A stretch of 12,651 bases of DNA from Nitrosomonadaceae bacterium. Lineage in GTDB: Bacteria; Pseudomonadota; Gammaproteobacteria; Burkholderiales; Usitatibacteraceae. The notes below the pieces were generated by a model, which saw only the letters and a program-made list of their open reading frames with translations, did no database searches and was not told the origin of the DNA. The stretch is from positions 1-12,651 of the forward strand of contig JAJTHU010000089.1 of assembly GCA_021300055.1 (NCBI GenBank), given 5' to 3'. Both the position numbers and the translations under genes were made by a program. Shown here piece by piece: positions 1 to 6,160 of this stretch (the first letter of the stretch is position 1; each line of letters starts with the position of its first letter).

Positions 1-1
1 G

Positions 2-21
2 TACTGTCATTATATACAGTC
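2..21 (-). promoter_or_regulatory. LexA-type SOS box overlapping a -10 element
   Basis: The plus strand carries CTGT (4-7), eight A/T-rich bases, then ACAG (16-19), with flanking T/A and T. This is the CTGT-N8-ACAG palindrome recognised by LexA in gamma- and betaproteobacteria. On the minus strand the spacer contains a perfect TATAAT (14 down to 9), so a promoter reading leftward out of the window would be blocked by a bound repressor. No TTGACA-like -35 is visible at the right distance. No plausible plus-strand gene starts downstream, so the target is probably a minus-strand gene beyond position 1. The match is seen directly; LexA control is inferred. Confidence 0.6.
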
Positions 22-48
22 CCACGTTGATGGGTGGGGCACTCAGCA

Positions 49-85
49 CAAACCAGAAAGAACGGGCGCTCCGGAGCGCCGTTCG
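49..85 (-). terminator. Probable intrinsic terminator after the C39 gene
   Basis: Bases 61-65 (AACGG) pair with 79-83 (CCGTT), enclosing the palindrome CGCTCCGGAGCG (67-78), with G66 bulged. On the minus strand the stem is followed by a T-rich run (CTTTCTGGTTT). That fits a rho-independent terminator for the minus-strand operon ending at 127. The T-tract is interrupted, so strength is uncertain. Confidence 0.5.
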
Positions 86-90
86 CTTGA

Positions 91-119
91 CCCCACCCTG
101 GCTGACGCCTAGGGTGGGG
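91..119. repeat. Perfect 9-bp inverted repeat (CCCCACCCT / AGGGTGGGG)
   Basis: Arms at 91-99 and 111-119 flank an 11-nt loop that can itself pair GGC with GCC. It lies just after the C39 stop codon on the minus strand, with no T-run. The 8-mer GGGTGGGG recurs at 32-39. It may assist termination or protect a 3' end; its function is not established. Confidence 0.45.
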
Positions 120-126
120 AATGCGC

Positions 127-576
127 TCACATTTGTTCAAGAACCAGAATGACGCCGGTAAAGCTGCGGTCAAACTCGGCGCTATCGACGACGCGACGCC
201 CCTGAGCCGGATCGTTCAAGTACGCTTTGCCGTCGCGGAAGCCCTCAAGCACAACAAAGTGGTTGAAGTTCCAAAACACGATGGCAGGCAGTTGCAGCGA
301 CGCCAAATCGTCTGGCTCTTTGCGATAGCCCTTGGCGAGCAACCCTTCGGCTCGCGCGGCGCGCAGCAAGTTACTCGCTTTGGTTCCGTCGCGCGTAACG
401 CCACATTCAACCCGTAGGCGTTCGAGCGGTACGTACCGGCCATGGTAGGCCAAGATCATGGCCAGCGACGCTGCGCCGCACTCGACTGTTTCGAGTTGCA
501 GGATCGTCGGCGTACGATTGATTCTAGTGTTGGCGAGGCGCGGTGGTGCCTCGTTTGCGGTAGCCGCTACCGTCAC
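127..576 (-). CDS. Stand-alone C39 (bacteriocin-processing) peptidase domain, NHLP type
   Basis: Likely a cysteine protease of family C39, the domain that cleaves leader peptides after a double-glycine-type site, usually at the N-terminus of a bacteriocin ABC exporter. From a GTG start at 576 the protein has 149 aa: a short variable lead, then RTPTILQLETVECGAASL with oxyanion-hole Q27 and nucleophile C33, the KASNLLRAAR helix, FWNFNHF with H106, and LNDP with D122. All catalytic positions are present. The best match I recognise is the N-terminal domain of NHLP/NHLM export ABC proteins, which run to roughly 700 aa. Here the chain stops at EQM exactly where the peptidase domain ends, so the membrane and ATPase domains are absent. 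The GTG overlaps the upstream stop (ATGTGA), suggesting translational coupling; an in-frame ATG at 648 would give 24 unlikely extra residues. Either a truncated exporter or a functional single-domain protease; the intact triad and following terminator favour an expressed gene. Confidence 0.75.
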   Translation of the reverse strand: MTVAATANEAPPRLANTRINRTPTILQLETVECGAASLAMILAYHGRYVPLERLRVECGVTRDGTKASNLLRAARAEGLLAKGYRKEPDDLASLQLPAIVFWNFNHFVVLEGFRDGKAYLNDPAQGRRVVDSAEFDRSFTGVILVLEQM

Positions 577-749
577 ATCGCATCCACAATCCAAAGCACG
601 TAGGCGAGCATCACGATCACCAACGCGGGCAGCCAGCACTTTATCCAAGCCCGATAGGACGCGAGCACTAAACGCTCATCGAGCTGGTCTGGCGAGGACA
701 AGCGTTCAAGCGCGGTCTTTCGGAAAAGCTGATTACGTTCGTTGATCAT
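573..749 (-). CDS. 58-aa membrane protein: N-terminal stub of an NHLP-type HlyD secretion protein
   Basis: A 58-codon gene starting at ATG 749, with an in-frame TGA a few codons upstream. Residues 8-24 (LFRKTALERLSSPDQLD) are the hallmark N-terminus of the NHLP/NHLM bacteriocin-system HlyD-family protein. They are followed by RAWI and a hydrophobic helix (about residues 39-55), then a stop. The normal protein continues for several hundred residues of periplasmic adaptor, all missing here. It begins 31 nt after the cyclic-nucleotide-fold gene and its stop overlaps the C39 start, so the three genes look co-transcribed. No strong Shine-Dalgarno is visible. By analogy the N-terminal cap would be cytoplasmic with one membrane anchor, and might tether or regulate the peptidase; that is inference. 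Alternatively it is a relic of an operon shortened by deletion. The homology is strong by motif, the function unknown. Confidence 0.65.
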   Translation of the reverse strand: MINERNQLFRKTALERLSSPDQLDERLVLASYRAWIKCWLPALVIVMLAYVLWIVDAM

Positions 750-780
750 GATCGGCGACGTTCAAGCCCAGCGTTACACA

Positions 781-1305
781 TCAGCCCGAAAGCTTGCGCA
801 GTAATCGATCAAAGCGCGCGCCTGCGACGTGGAAAGTGTCGAGCAACGTTTCGTTGAGCTCGTCTTTGGCGTTGGGGTCAGCAATCGCCTCGCCGTAGCC
901 CATGCGCATCGTGGTGTTGCGCATGCGGTCAGCCAAGAAGATACACAATGCTAGATAGAAGCGCGACGCAAACAAGGGGTCTGACGCTAACTTCTCGCGG
1001 ATCTTGGTATCGGGGATACGCAATAGCGTGGAGTCCATACCGACATCGACCGAAACGGTGGTCGGCGCGGGGTCCACCAAGGACATCTCACCGACGATCT
1101 CGCCGCTCTCGAGTGACGCGATGGTGGCAGCCGATGCCGTGCGAATGACCAACTGCCCTTCGAGCAAGAAATAGACATGGTCAACGCGCGAGTTGTGCGG
1201 GATCAGCACCTTGCCTGCCTTGACGTGCAAGCGCTCCCCTGCAGAAGCGAGCCAGTCCACATCGGTGTCACTCAACTGACCAAAAATAAAGAGTACTTTG
1301 CGCAT
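781..1305 (-). CDS. Cyclic-nucleotide-binding-domain protein associated with bacteriocin-type transport
   Basis: A 174-aa single-domain protein with the cNMP-binding beta-roll: KAGKVLIPHNSRVDHVYFLL (residues 29-48), EGQLVIR, and the phosphate-cassette region SGEIVGEMSLVDPAPTTVSV (67-86), then a C-terminal helical part with FASRFYLALCIFLADR. No helix-turn-helix follows, so it is not a Crp/Fnr-type activator. In the cassette the glycine-glutamate is present, but the arginine that normally contacts the cyclic phosphate (PRAATV-like) is replaced by PAPTTV, so ligand binding is doubtful. The opening (MRKVLFIFGQLSD) and overall form resemble small cNMP-fold proteins that accompany NHLP-type bacteriocin transport operons. 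It heads the minus-strand unit with the HlyD stub and the C39 peptidase. The start at 1305 fits the family N-terminus, though no clear ribosome site precedes it. Likely a sensory or scaffold partner; its role is unproven. Confidence 0.75.
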   Translation of the reverse strand: MRKVLFIFGQLSDTDVDWLASAGERLHVKAGKVLIPHNSRVDHVYFLLEGQLVIRTASAATIASLESGEIVGEMSLVDPAPTTVSVDVGMDSTLLRIPDTKIREKLASDPLFASRFYLALCIFLADRMRNTTMRMGYGEAIADPNAKDELNETLLDTFHVAGARFDRLLRKLSG

Positions 1306-1562
1306 AGCTTGATTATCGTTATTCGCCCGCCAAACTCCCGATGGAATGCTGCGCTCACCGAGCCAAGCGATTTGCTCAGTAGACCAAAGCAGGATAGAGG
1401 AAATCGCTGACAGGTTAAAGAGACTGAAGCATTTTCAAGTGCTTAGCGTGCACTATTCAAGGGAAATGTAGTCCAGCGCGATAAACTACCGCCTATCGTC
1501 TGGCAGTCACCCCGCCCTGCGCCCTCACGATCCACGCCCAACGCTTTCCGAGCTAACTTCCG
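1306..1562. promoter_or_regulatory. Divergent intergenic region (operator-like repeats)
   Basis: This 257-bp stretch lies between the cNMP-fold gene (minus) and the ThDP-enzyme gene (plus) and must hold promoters for both. I see no strong sigma-70 pair. The most structured part is 1434-1461: TTCAAG occurs at 1434-1439 and 1456-1461 (22 bp apart) and AGTGC/GCACT form an inverted repeat between them (1438-1442, 1450-1454). This could be an operator. No small precursor-peptide gene with a double-glycine leader was recognised here. Confidence 0.35.
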
Positions 1563-3263
1563 ATGACAAAACTCGCCCATGGAACGCCACGCACGGGTGG
1601 CCAAATCCTCGTTGATCAACTGCGTATTCAGGGCACCGACATGGTCTTTTGTGTGCCCGGTGAGAGCTATCTGCCGGTCCTCGATGCATTGCACGCAGAG
1701 CGCGAAGCCATCAAGCTGATTACCTGCCGTCACGAAAGCGGTGCCGCCAACATGGCAGAAGCCTATGGCAAGTTGACCGGCAAGCCCGGCATCTGCATGG
1801 TCACACGTGGCCCTGGTGCCACTAACGCCTCGATAGGCGTGCACACCGCGTTTCAGGATTCCACGCCGATGATTCTGTTCATCGGACAGGTGGGCAGTGA
1901 CTTCGTCGAGCGCGAAGCCTTCCAAGAGATCGACTACCGCCGCATGTTTGGCGAAATGGCCAAGTGGGTTGCACAGATTGATCGTGCAGACCGGGTGGCA
2001 GAGTTTGTCGCGCGTGCATACCAAGTGGCGATGAGCGGGCGCAAGGGCCCGGTGGTGCTCGCCCTGCCCGAAGATATGCTTTCTGCCTCCGCTGTCGTTG
2101 AGGACGCGCGCGCCGCACAGGCTATACGCATCGCACCGGCTGCAGCCGACCTCGCACGTTTACGCGAGTTATTGTCGAAGGCAGAACGGCCGATCGTGAT
2201 CGCCGGCGGCTCAGGTTGGACGACGACCGCCTGTGCAGACTTGCAGCAGTTTGCACAGACGCAAGATGTACCTGTGACTTGCGCATTCCGTTTCCAAGAT
2301 GTCTTCAACAACGCGCACGGCCATTACGCCGGTGACGTGGGTATTGGCATCAACCCTAAACTCGCCGCGCGTATCCGTGGGAGCGATTTGGTCATTGCCA
2401 TCGGCCCAAGGCTAGGCGAAATGACCACAAGCGGCTACGAGCTGCTGCACGCGCCGGTACCGCAACAGCGCTTGGTGCACGTTCACAGTGGCGCAGGTGA
2501 ATTGGGGCGCGTCTACCAAGCGGACCTGATGATCAACGCGACCATGCCTGAGTTTGCGGGCACGCTGGCTGCATTCCCCAAGTTGACGCCAGCTAGCGCC
2601 GTCCAACATGTCAGCGCCGCTCGAGCAGATTACGCGGCGTGGCAAGCTGAAGTGAACATCCCGGGCAATGTGCAGATGTGGCGCGTCATGCAACACCTCA
2701 ACAACTTGCTACCGGCCGACGCCATCGTGACCAATGGCGCGGGGAACTACGCAACCTGGGTACACCGGTACTACCGCTTCCGCCACTTCAAGTCGCAGCT
2801 CGCGCCGACATCCGGCGCGATGGGCTACGGTGTGCCCGCCGCGATCGGCGCGAAGGCACTCTACCCCACACGCACCGTGGTTGCCTTCGCCGGTGACGGT
2901 TGCTTCCTGATGACGGGGCAAGAACTCGCCACCGCGGTGCAGTACGGGCTCAATGTCGTATTCATCGTCGTGAACAACAACATGTACGGCACCATTCGTA
3001 TGCACCAGGAGCGGCACTTCCCTGGCAACGTGCACGGCACGGCGCTGGTGAATCCAGACTTCGCAGCCTACGCACGTGCATTCGGTGCGCACGGGGAAAC
3101 CGTGACGCACACTGATGAATTTCCAGAAGCGCTCGCCCGCGCCATGCAGGCGGGTAAACCGGCGCTGATTGAAATTCGGATTGACCCGGAGGCGATTACG
3201 CCGACGGCGACACTGGCGTCGATTCGTGCCGCGAGCGGTGCCACGGCTGGATCTAAGCAGTAG
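1563..3263 (+). CDS. Thiamine-diphosphate-dependent enzyme, acetolactate-synthase-like
   Basis: A 566-aa protein with the three-domain layout of the acetolactate synthase/pyruvate decarboxylase superfamily. The N-terminal pyrimidine-binding domain has FCVPGESYLPVLDAL and RHESGAANMAEAYG, with E58 as the cofactor-activating glutamate. The central domain begins near PIVIAGGSGW. The C-terminal domain has the ThDP/Mg motif GDG at 444-446, ending in NNNMYG about 27 residues later. It probably makes or breaks a C-C bond next to a carbonyl of a 2-keto acid, but the substrate cannot be read from sequence. True acetolactate synthase is normally followed by a small regulatory subunit (ilvN/ilvH), which is absent; the gene stands alone, convergent with purA. 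Length fits the family. The ATG at 1563 lacks an obvious Shine-Dalgarno, but an upstream start is not needed to cover the domain. Confident in the superfamily, not in the reaction. Confidence 0.85.
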   Translation: MTKLAHGTPRTGGQILVDQLRIQGTDMVFCVPGESYLPVLDALHAEREAIKLITCRHESGAANMAEAYGKLTGKPGICMVTRGPGATNASIGVHTAFQDSTPMILFIGQVGSDFVEREAFQEIDYRRMFGEMAKWVAQIDRADRVAEFVARAYQVAMSGRKGPVVLALPEDMLSASAVVEDARAAQAIRIAPAAADLARLRELLSKAERPIVIAGGSGWTTTACADLQQFAQTQDVPVTCAFRFQDVFNNAHGHYAGDVGIGINPKLAARIRGSDLVIAIGPRLGEMTTSGYELLHAPVPQQRLVHVHSGAGELGRVYQADLMINATMPEFAGTLAAFPKLTPASAVQHVSAARADYAAWQAEVNIPGNVQMWRVMQHLNNLLPADAIVTNGAGNYATWVHRYYRFRHFKSQLAPTSGAMGYGVPAAIGAKALYPTRTVVAFAGDGCFLMTGQELATAVQYGLNVVFIVVNNNMYGTIRMHQERHFPGNVHGTALVNPDFAAYARAFGAHGETVTHTDEFPEALARAMQAGKPALIEIRIDPEAITPTATLASIRAASGATAGSKQ

Positions 3264-3294
3264 CCAAGATCAAAACCCCATTACTGGCGCGGCT

Positions 3295-3315
3295 TTTCAG
3301 GCATTTTGCCTGAAA
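3295..3315. terminator. Hairpin between convergent genes (TTTCAGGC / GCCTGAAA)
   Basis: A perfect 8-bp stem (3295-3302 with 3308-3315) and 5-nt loop sits 31 nt past the stop of the ThDP-enzyme gene. The outer A/T pairs give a few T residues on either strand, but there is no extended T-run after the stem, so it is only a candidate bidirectional terminator. Confidence 0.4.
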
Positions 3316-3338
3316 CACCCCGTCAATAGCAGAGTTTG

Positions 3339-3363
3339 CGGATCAGCATGAGCCGCTGATCCG
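3339..3363. terminator. Hairpin downstream of purA (CGGATCAGC / GCTGATCCG)
   Basis: A perfect 9-bp stem (3339-3347 with 3355-3363) and 7-nt loop begins 7 nt beyond the purA stop on the minus strand. No T-tract follows on either strand. It may stabilise the 3' end of the hisZ-purA transcript or cooperate with the hairpin at 3295-3315. Confidence 0.35.
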
Positions 3364-3370
3364 GCGCGGC

Positions 3371-4663
3371 TTACTCGAACGGGTGGTGCAGAACGATGGT
3401 TTCGTTGCGGTCTGGGCCTGTCGAGACAAGCGCCACACGCGTACCGACGAGTTCTTCGAGGCGGCGCAAATACTTTTGCGCGTTCACCGGTAGCGCGGCG
3501 AAATCCTGAATGCCGAGCGTGCTGTCTTGCCAACCCGGATGGGTCTCGTAAATCGGCTCGCAGCGGGCAATCGAATCCGCACCATACGGCAGGATGTCGA
3601 GCACCTTGCCATCCAACTTGTAGCCGGTACAAACCTTCAGCTCCGACAACCCATCGAGCACATCGAGCTTGGTGATGCAAAGTCCAGATAGGCCGTTGAT
3701 CTGCGCGGCGCGCTTTAGGGCCGCTGCATCAAACCATCCACAACGACGTGGACGGCCGGTGACCGAGCCGTACTCATGGCCACGGTCACGCAAGCGTTGC
3801 CCCACATCATTCTCTAGCTCGGTCGGGAATGGGCCCGAACCCACGCGCGTTGCGTAAGCCTTGGTGATGCCCAATACGTAATGCAATGCATTAGGCCCCA
3901 CACCTGCGCCAGCAGACGCTTGACCCGCGAGGCAGTTAGACGACGTCACAAACGGGTAGGTGCCGTGATCCACATCGAGCAGCGCCGCTTGTGCGCCTTC
4001 GAACAACAATGCCTTGCCGTCAGCCATGAGTCGGTTGAGTTCAGCGGACACGTCGGCCATCATCGGCGCCAAACGCTCAGCCATCTTCAATGCGGGTTCG
4101 TAGACTGATTCGACGGACACGGGCGCCGCGCCAAGGTACTTGGTGAGCACAAAGTTGTGATAGTCGAGCACTTCCGTGAGCTTGGACTTGAAGCGCTCTG
4201 GGAACATGAGGTCGTGCAAACGAATCGCGCGACGCGCGACTTTATCTTCATAGCAAGGACCGATGCCGCGTCCCGTGGTGCCGATCTTGGCATCCCCCTT
4301 ACTCGCCTCGCGTGCTTGATCAAGCGCCACGTGGTACGGCAGGATGAGCGGACATCCTTCGGAGATACGCAGGCGCTCGGCGACTTGTAGTCCCGCCGCA
4401 GTGAGTTCGTCGATCTCGCGCAGCAAGGCCTCGGGCGAGAGCACCACACCGTTACCGATGTAGCAGGTCACGTGGCCGTGCAGCATGCCCGATGGGAGCA
4501 AGCGCAAGATAGTTTTCTTGCCGTTGACCACCAAGGTATGACCAGCGTTGTGTCCGCCTTGAAAGCGAACTACGCCCGCAACGCGCTCGGTCAGCCAGTC
4601 GACAATCTTGCCCTTACCTTCGTCGCCCCACTGGGTGCCGATAACAACTACGTTCTTTGCCAT
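3371..4663 (-). CDS. purA: Adenylosuccinate synthetase
   Basis: Catalyses IMP + aspartate + GTP to adenylosuccinate, the first committed step from IMP to AMP, in the cytoplasm. The 430-aa product shows GTQWGDEGKGK (residues 9-19) with catalytic D14, GGHNAGHT with H42, TTGRGIGPCYEDK in the IMP-binding part, the guanine-recognition motif TKLD, and the C-terminal STGPDRNETI. Length is normal. I chose ATG 4663 because it gives the canonical MAKNVVVIGTQWGDEGKGK start and is preceded by AAGGAA about 7 nt upstream; an in-frame start at 4708 would add 15 residues that overlap hisZ. The hisZ stop lies 1 nt upstream, so the two are surely co-transcribed. The hisZ-purA pairing is typical of betaproteobacteria, linking histidine and purine metabolism. 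Confidence 0.97.
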   Translation of the reverse strand: MAKNVVVIGTQWGDEGKGKIVDWLTERVAGVVRFQGGHNAGHTLVVNGKKTILRLLPSGMLHGHVTCYIGNGVVLSPEALLREIDELTAAGLQVAERLRISEGCPLILPYHVALDQAREASKGDAKIGTTGRGIGPCYEDKVARRAIRLHDLMFPERFKSKLTEVLDYHNFVLTKYLGAAPVSVESVYEPALKMAERLAPMMADVSAELNRLMADGKALLFEGAQAALLDVDHGTYPFVTSSNCLAGQASAGAGVGPNALHYVLGITKAYATRVGSGPFPTELENDVGQRLRDRGHEYGSVTGRPRRCGWFDAAALKRAAQINGLSGLCITKLDVLDGLSELKVCTGYKLDGKVLDILPYGADSIARCEPIYETHPGWQDSTLGIQDFAALPVNAQKYLRRLEELVGTRVALVSTGPDRNETIVLHHPFE

Positions 4664-4664
4664 G

Positions 4665-5840
4665 CTATTTCCTTGTGACCACTTGCCAGCGGCCGTCGAT
4701 GAGTTCAAGTTGGGAGAGCGCGTCAGCAGTCTCGCCCGGAAGTTGGTTGATCACGCTTACACCGCTGGCGCGCAGCGCAGCCACCGCTTCTGCGAGTGCT
4801 GGATCGGCTGATCGCGGCGCCATCACGGGCGCTGGCTCGGCTGCGTCCTCGATCAAGGCGAGGAGCGCTTTCAAGTCCATTGAAAAGCCGGTGGCAGGAC
4901 GCGCACGACCAAACGCGCGACCGATGTCGTCATAGCGACCACCGCGACCAACTGCCTCGGCCGCGCCGCGCGCAAACACTGCGAACACGATACCGCTTTC
5001 GTAGTTGAAACCGCCGAGTTCGCCCAGATCAATCGATACCGCAACGCCTGATGCCGAAAAGTGCGTAGCGACCTGGCGCAACTGTTCAAGCGCCGCTTGG
5101 ATAGCAGGCAGCGCGGGCAACTGCTGCTCCGCCAGCGCTAACACCTTAGCCGGATCAGTGCCGTACAAACTGGGGAGTGCGACCAGTGCGTTTGCGTAGG
5201 CGCGTTGCGCGGCCGGCACTTCTGCCAGTGCAGCCTCAAGTGCCACGCGATCTTTAGCAACCACGGCCGCGAACAGCGCCTCGCGCCGGGCCATCAACGC
5301 ATCAGTTGGCAGCGCGCCATCAAGAGCGTCCACCAATGCACGAAACACGCTTGGATGGCCGACGTCGAGACGCAAGGCTGGCACGCCGATAGCTGCAAGC
5401 GTATCGAGCAACAGTTGCTGCACTTCAATATCCGCTTCGAGCGACCCCGCGCCATACAACTCGGCACCGACCTGGAACGGCTGACGCGATTTACCCAAAC
5501 CCGCAGGGCGCGTATGCAACACGCTTCCCGCGTAGCACAGCCGCGCAACACCGCTGCGGTTCAGCACGTGGGCATCGATACGCGCCACTTGCGGTGTGGT
5601 ATCCGCGCGCACCCCGAGCAACCGACCCGACAACTGATCGACGAGCTTAAAGGTCGCAAGGTCCATATCCTTGCCGACGCCGGACAGCAACGACTCCACG
5701 TATTCGATGAGCGGTGGCACGACCAACTCGTAACCACGGCTTGCGAAAGTGTCGATTGCAATGCGCCGCGCGCGCTCAAGCTTGCGCGCGTCAGCTGGCA
5801 GCACATCTTCGAGATTTTCGGGTAACGCCCAGGTGGTCAT
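4665..5840 (-). CDS. hisZ: ATP phosphoribosyltransferase regulatory subunit
   Basis: A 391-aa class-II histidyl-tRNA-synthetase paralogue that does not charge tRNA but forms the regulatory part of ATP phosphoribosyltransferase with short-form HisG, the first step of histidine synthesis. The synthetase-like core is visible: LPENLEDVLPADARKLERAR at residues 6-25, motif 2 RADTTPQVAR (78-87), AGSVLHTRP (104-112), QPFQVGAELYG (120-130), and GRGGRYDDIG (298-307) near the C-terminal motif 3. It ends without the anticodon-binding domain expected in HisS, which distinguishes it. The start ATG at 5840 overlaps the DUF2065 stop by 4 nt (ATGA), so coupling is likely; there is no good Shine-Dalgarno of its own. 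A 39-residue upstream extension is possible in frame but would run through the DUF2065 gene. purA follows after 1 nt. Confidence 0.95.
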   Translation of the reverse strand: MTTWALPENLEDVLPADARKLERARRIAIDTFASRGYELVVPPLIEYVESLLSGVGKDMDLATFKLVDQLSGRLLGVRADTTPQVARIDAHVLNRSGVARLCYAGSVLHTRPAGLGKSRQPFQVGAELYGAGSLEADIEVQQLLLDTLAAIGVPALRLDVGHPSVFRALVDALDGALPTDALMARREALFAAVVAKDRVALEAALAEVPAAQRAYANALVALPSLYGTDPAKVLALAEQQLPALPAIQAALEQLRQVATHFSASGVAVSIDLGELGGFNYESGIVFAVFARGAAEAVGRGGRYDDIGRAFGRARPATGFSMDLKALLALIEDAAEPAPVMAPRSADPALAEAVAALRASGVSVINQLPGETADALSQLELIDGRWQVVTRK

Positions 5841-6040
5841 GATGAGAAAAAATGAACCAGCAATAGCAAAAGAAGTCCGCCGATGAATGCCAACAAACCC
5901 AGAAAGCGCAACTGACCATCGGTCAGCGCCATGGCCTGCTGCATGGTTTCTCGCCAAAGGCGCGGCGCCAACAAAGGCAGCACGCCTTCGAAGATCAACA
6001 GCAGCGCAAGGCCAACAAGCAGCAGATCTCCCCAGCTCAT
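5837..6040 (-). CDS. DUF2065 (YjeT-like) small inner-membrane protein
   Basis: A 67-aa hydrophobic protein with two predicted membrane helices (about residues 5-23 and 45-64) joined by a short polar loop containing APRLWRETMQQAMALTDGQLRFLG, which matches the DUF2065 family between hflC and hisZ or purA in many proteobacteria. Function is unknown; location suggests a link to the membrane quality-control proteins HflK/HflC. ATG 6040 has a good ribosome site (AAGGA, 5 nt upstream). Its stop overlaps the hisZ start as ATGA. It sits downstream of an intrinsic terminator, so it probably heads a separate transcript with hisZ and purA, or receives read-through. Confidence 0.85.
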   Translation of the reverse strand: MSWGDLLLVGLALLLIFEGVLPLLAPRLWRETMQQAMALTDGQLRFLGLLAFIGGLLLLLLVHFFSS

Positions 6041-6088
6041 CAGGTCCTTGAAGCAGTCAGGTAAGCGTACGAATCAAGAAAACAGGCA

Positions 6089-6125
6089 ACAAAAAACGGC
6101 GCGCCCCGATGGGAGACGCGCCGTT
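6089..6125 (-). terminator. Intrinsic terminator after hflC
   Basis: Arms 6095-6103 and 6117-6125 form a perfect 9-bp GC-rich stem (AACGGCGCG type), extendable by a CCC/GGG pairing in the loop. On the minus strand it is followed by six T residues (complement of 6091-6096) and then GTTG. It lies 35 nt past the hflC stop and is the best terminator in the window; it should end the transcript carrying hflK-hflC. Confidence 0.8.
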
Positions 6126-6130
6126 GTCGA

Positions 6131-6136
6131 ATTATA
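6131..6136 (-). promoter_or_regulatory. Perfect TATAAT just upstream of the hflC terminator
   Basis: The minus strand reads TATAAT here, within the hflC-DUF2065 gap. A GACA-containing hexamer lies about 15 bp upstream (GCGACA), giving a weak, slightly short-spaced -35. A transcript from it would begin at about the first base of the terminator stem and could serve DUF2065-hisZ-purA. It may instead be chance A/T-richness. Confidence 0.4.
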
Positions 6137-6160
6137 CGCAGGTTTTGGAGGTGTCGCTGG

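Noticed and set aside
127..1305. A complete bacteriocin export system
   Set aside because: No ABC membrane or ATPase domain, no adaptor body and no precursor peptide with a leader were found in the window; only the first domains of two components are present.
1443..2024. Minus-strand open frame (193 codons) overlapping the ThDP-enzyme gene
   Set aside because: The plus-strand gene has complete family motifs through this region; the minus frame has none.
4664..4708. Upstream in-frame start for purA (15 extra residues)
   Set aside because: It overlaps the hisZ end and departs from the conserved purA N-terminus, while ATG 4663 has a good ribosome site.
5205..5825. Long plus-strand open frame (206 codons) over hisZ
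   Set aside because: It lies antisense to hisZ, which has clear family motifs; the translation shows no recognisable domain and is rich in Arg/His/Cys as expected of a shadow frame.
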